Below, piece after piece: positions 63,253 through 64,000 of a stretch of DNA of 64,000 bases. Under the pieces are notes generated by a model, which was not told the DNA's origin, made no database searches, and saw only the letters and a list, made by a program, of their open reading frames with translations. The position numbers and the translations under genes were made by a program. Origin of the DNA: an uncultured Eggerthella sp. (GTDB lineage: Bacteria > Actinomycetota > Coriobacteriia > Coriobacteriales > Eggerthellaceae); assembly GCA_900542525.1 (NCBI GenBank), contig UQNZ01000006.1, forward strand, positions 1 to 64,000. The letters are read 5' to 3'. Every line of letters begins with the position of its first letter. The first letter of the stretch is position 1.

Positions 63253-63281
63253 ATAAGCCTCCGTCTTGTGCGGAGGCTTAT
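63253..63281 (+). terminator. Terminator after iron-sulfur flavoprotein gene
   Basis: Eleven-base stem ATAAGCCTCCG/CGGAGGCTTAT, followed by TTTGTG on the plus strand. Confidence 0.75.
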
Positions 63282-63456
63282 TTGTGTGCGTTTCAGCCGA
63301 AACGATCAAGCAAAACGATAGATCGAGCAAAACCGAATAGACAATCCTATGTGTCTGTCCAAATCTTGCAAATTCCTTTATTTATTGAAATCGAGATACT
63401 AACATCTGCTCTATTGGAACGAGTCGACCGTTATTTCGCAGAAAGAAGGGCCAGTA

Positions 63457-64000
63457 ATGGATTTTAGTCTTACTGATGATCAGGAACTCATGATCGAGAG
63501 CGCACGCGAATACGCGGAGCGCTACTTCACCGACGAAGCGGTGAAGCAAGCCTACGAAGTTGACCATCATATTAGCGTGGAAGCAGCAATGGCCTATCGC
63601 GAGGCGGGGTTCATGCACATGGGCCTTCCTGAAGACATCGGTGGTATCCCCGTTGACAAGCTCACTGAGATCCTTCTTGTTGAGAAGCTCCATGAATTCA
63701 CCGGCGTGGTGCTCCCCTTCGTTACCGATTTCAATACCATCACTGACGTGATCGATTTTGGCACAAAAGAGCAGCAGGAACTGATCATGAATGCTATCGA
63801 GAATGTCGAGAGCACTTGCATCGCTTGCACCGCTATCTCCGAACCTGCCGCCGGATCGGACAATAACGCGATGACCTGCGTCACCCGTAAGCAGCCCGAT
63901 GGCACGTATCTTTTGAATGGTCAGAAAACCTGGGTCACGCTTGGCGGACTTTCGCTCTACACCATGGTTGTTGCGAAGGACGAAGACCCAAGCTACGAGA
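63457..64000 (+). CDS. Acyl-CoA dehydrogenase (partial, continues past window)
   Basis: First 181 residues of an ACAD family protein: MDFSLTDDQELMIESAREYAERYF, AISEPAAGSDNNAM and YLLNGQKTWVTLGGLSLYTMVVAK. The window ends in the mid-domain, so the catalytic base and C-terminus are not visible. ATG 63457 preceded by GAAAGAAGGGCC. Lies on the plus strand, downstream of a terminator. Confidence 0.92.
   Translation, partial: MDFSLTDDQELMIESAREYAERYFTDEAVKQAYEVDHHISVEAAMAYREAGFMHMGLPEDIGGIPVDKLTEILLVEKLHEFTGVVLPFVTDFNTITDVIDFGTKEQQELIMNAIENVESTCIACTAISEPAAGSDNNAMTCVTRKQPDGTYLLNGQKTWVTLGGLSLYTMVVAKDEDPSYE

Overview
The window is bacterial and reads as a Coriobacteriia (Actinobacteria) chromosome, most likely an Eggerthellaceae member of moderate GC. 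Supporting this are the repeated sets of MFS carriers, acyl-CoA dehydrogenases, ETFs and Old-Yellow-Enzyme-type flavoproteins, a cyclophilin fused to cell-wall-binding repeats, desulfoferrodoxin, an LSATG-type surface protein, and frequent TTG/GTG starts after strong Shine-Dalgarno sites. The family assignment is inference from gene content; no search was run. Almost every gene lies on the minus strand. Plus-strand genes are two TetR regulators, an iron-sulfur flavoprotein and an acyl-CoA dehydrogenase cut by the window end.

Layout. 0-5.4 kb: ABC-F ATPase, a secreted cyclophilin whose signal peptide is frameshifted, a universal stress protein and a TetR regulator. 5.5-12.6 kb: complete F1Fo ATP synthase operon (atpI-like, B, E, F, H, A, G, D, C), tightly overlapped. 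12.7-25 kb: dCMP deaminase, upp, glyA, a lipoprotein, rpiB, a monoglyceride-lipase-like hydrolase with glpK, two FAD oxidoreductases (one fused to a TsaC/YrdC domain), superoxide reductase, lgt. 25-34 kb: small cysteine-rich proteins, Nfu-type scaffold, type-4 uracil-DNA glycosylase, alr, eno, a large surface protein, ecfT. 34-40 kb: a DUF4143 ATPase wedged between ecfT and the infA-rpmJ-rpsM-rpsK-rpsD-rpoA-rplQ cluster, then tRNA-Lys. 40-45.5 kb: phosphodiesterase, leuS, a coiled-coil/RlpA-like secreted protein, guaB.

45.5-64 kb is the accessory, energy-metabolism part. One operon holds two different ETF pairs around an acyl-CoA dehydrogenase and ends in a membrane Fe-S (HdrD-like) ETF:quinone oxidoreductase. 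It is followed by another acyl-CoA dehydrogenase, an OYE/2,4-dienoyl-CoA-reductase-like flavoprotein, a TetR regulator, two paralogous MFS carriers, a small membrane protein coupled to a third acyl-CoA dehydrogenase, a compact iron-sulfur flavoprotein and a fourth acyl-CoA dehydrogenase. Together these could import an unsaturated acid and reduce or oxidise its CoA ester with electrons exchanged with the quinone pool; no CoA ligase or transferase is in view and the substrate is unknown.

Most notable non-coding signals: three copies of a 12-bp element at exactly 33-bp spacing in front of the DUF4143 ATPase; a four-unit GAAC-NN-GTTC operator-like cluster upstream of the second MFS gene, with a related site upstream of the first; a promoter that would give a leaderless lgt mRNA; and clear intrinsic terminators after most transcription units.
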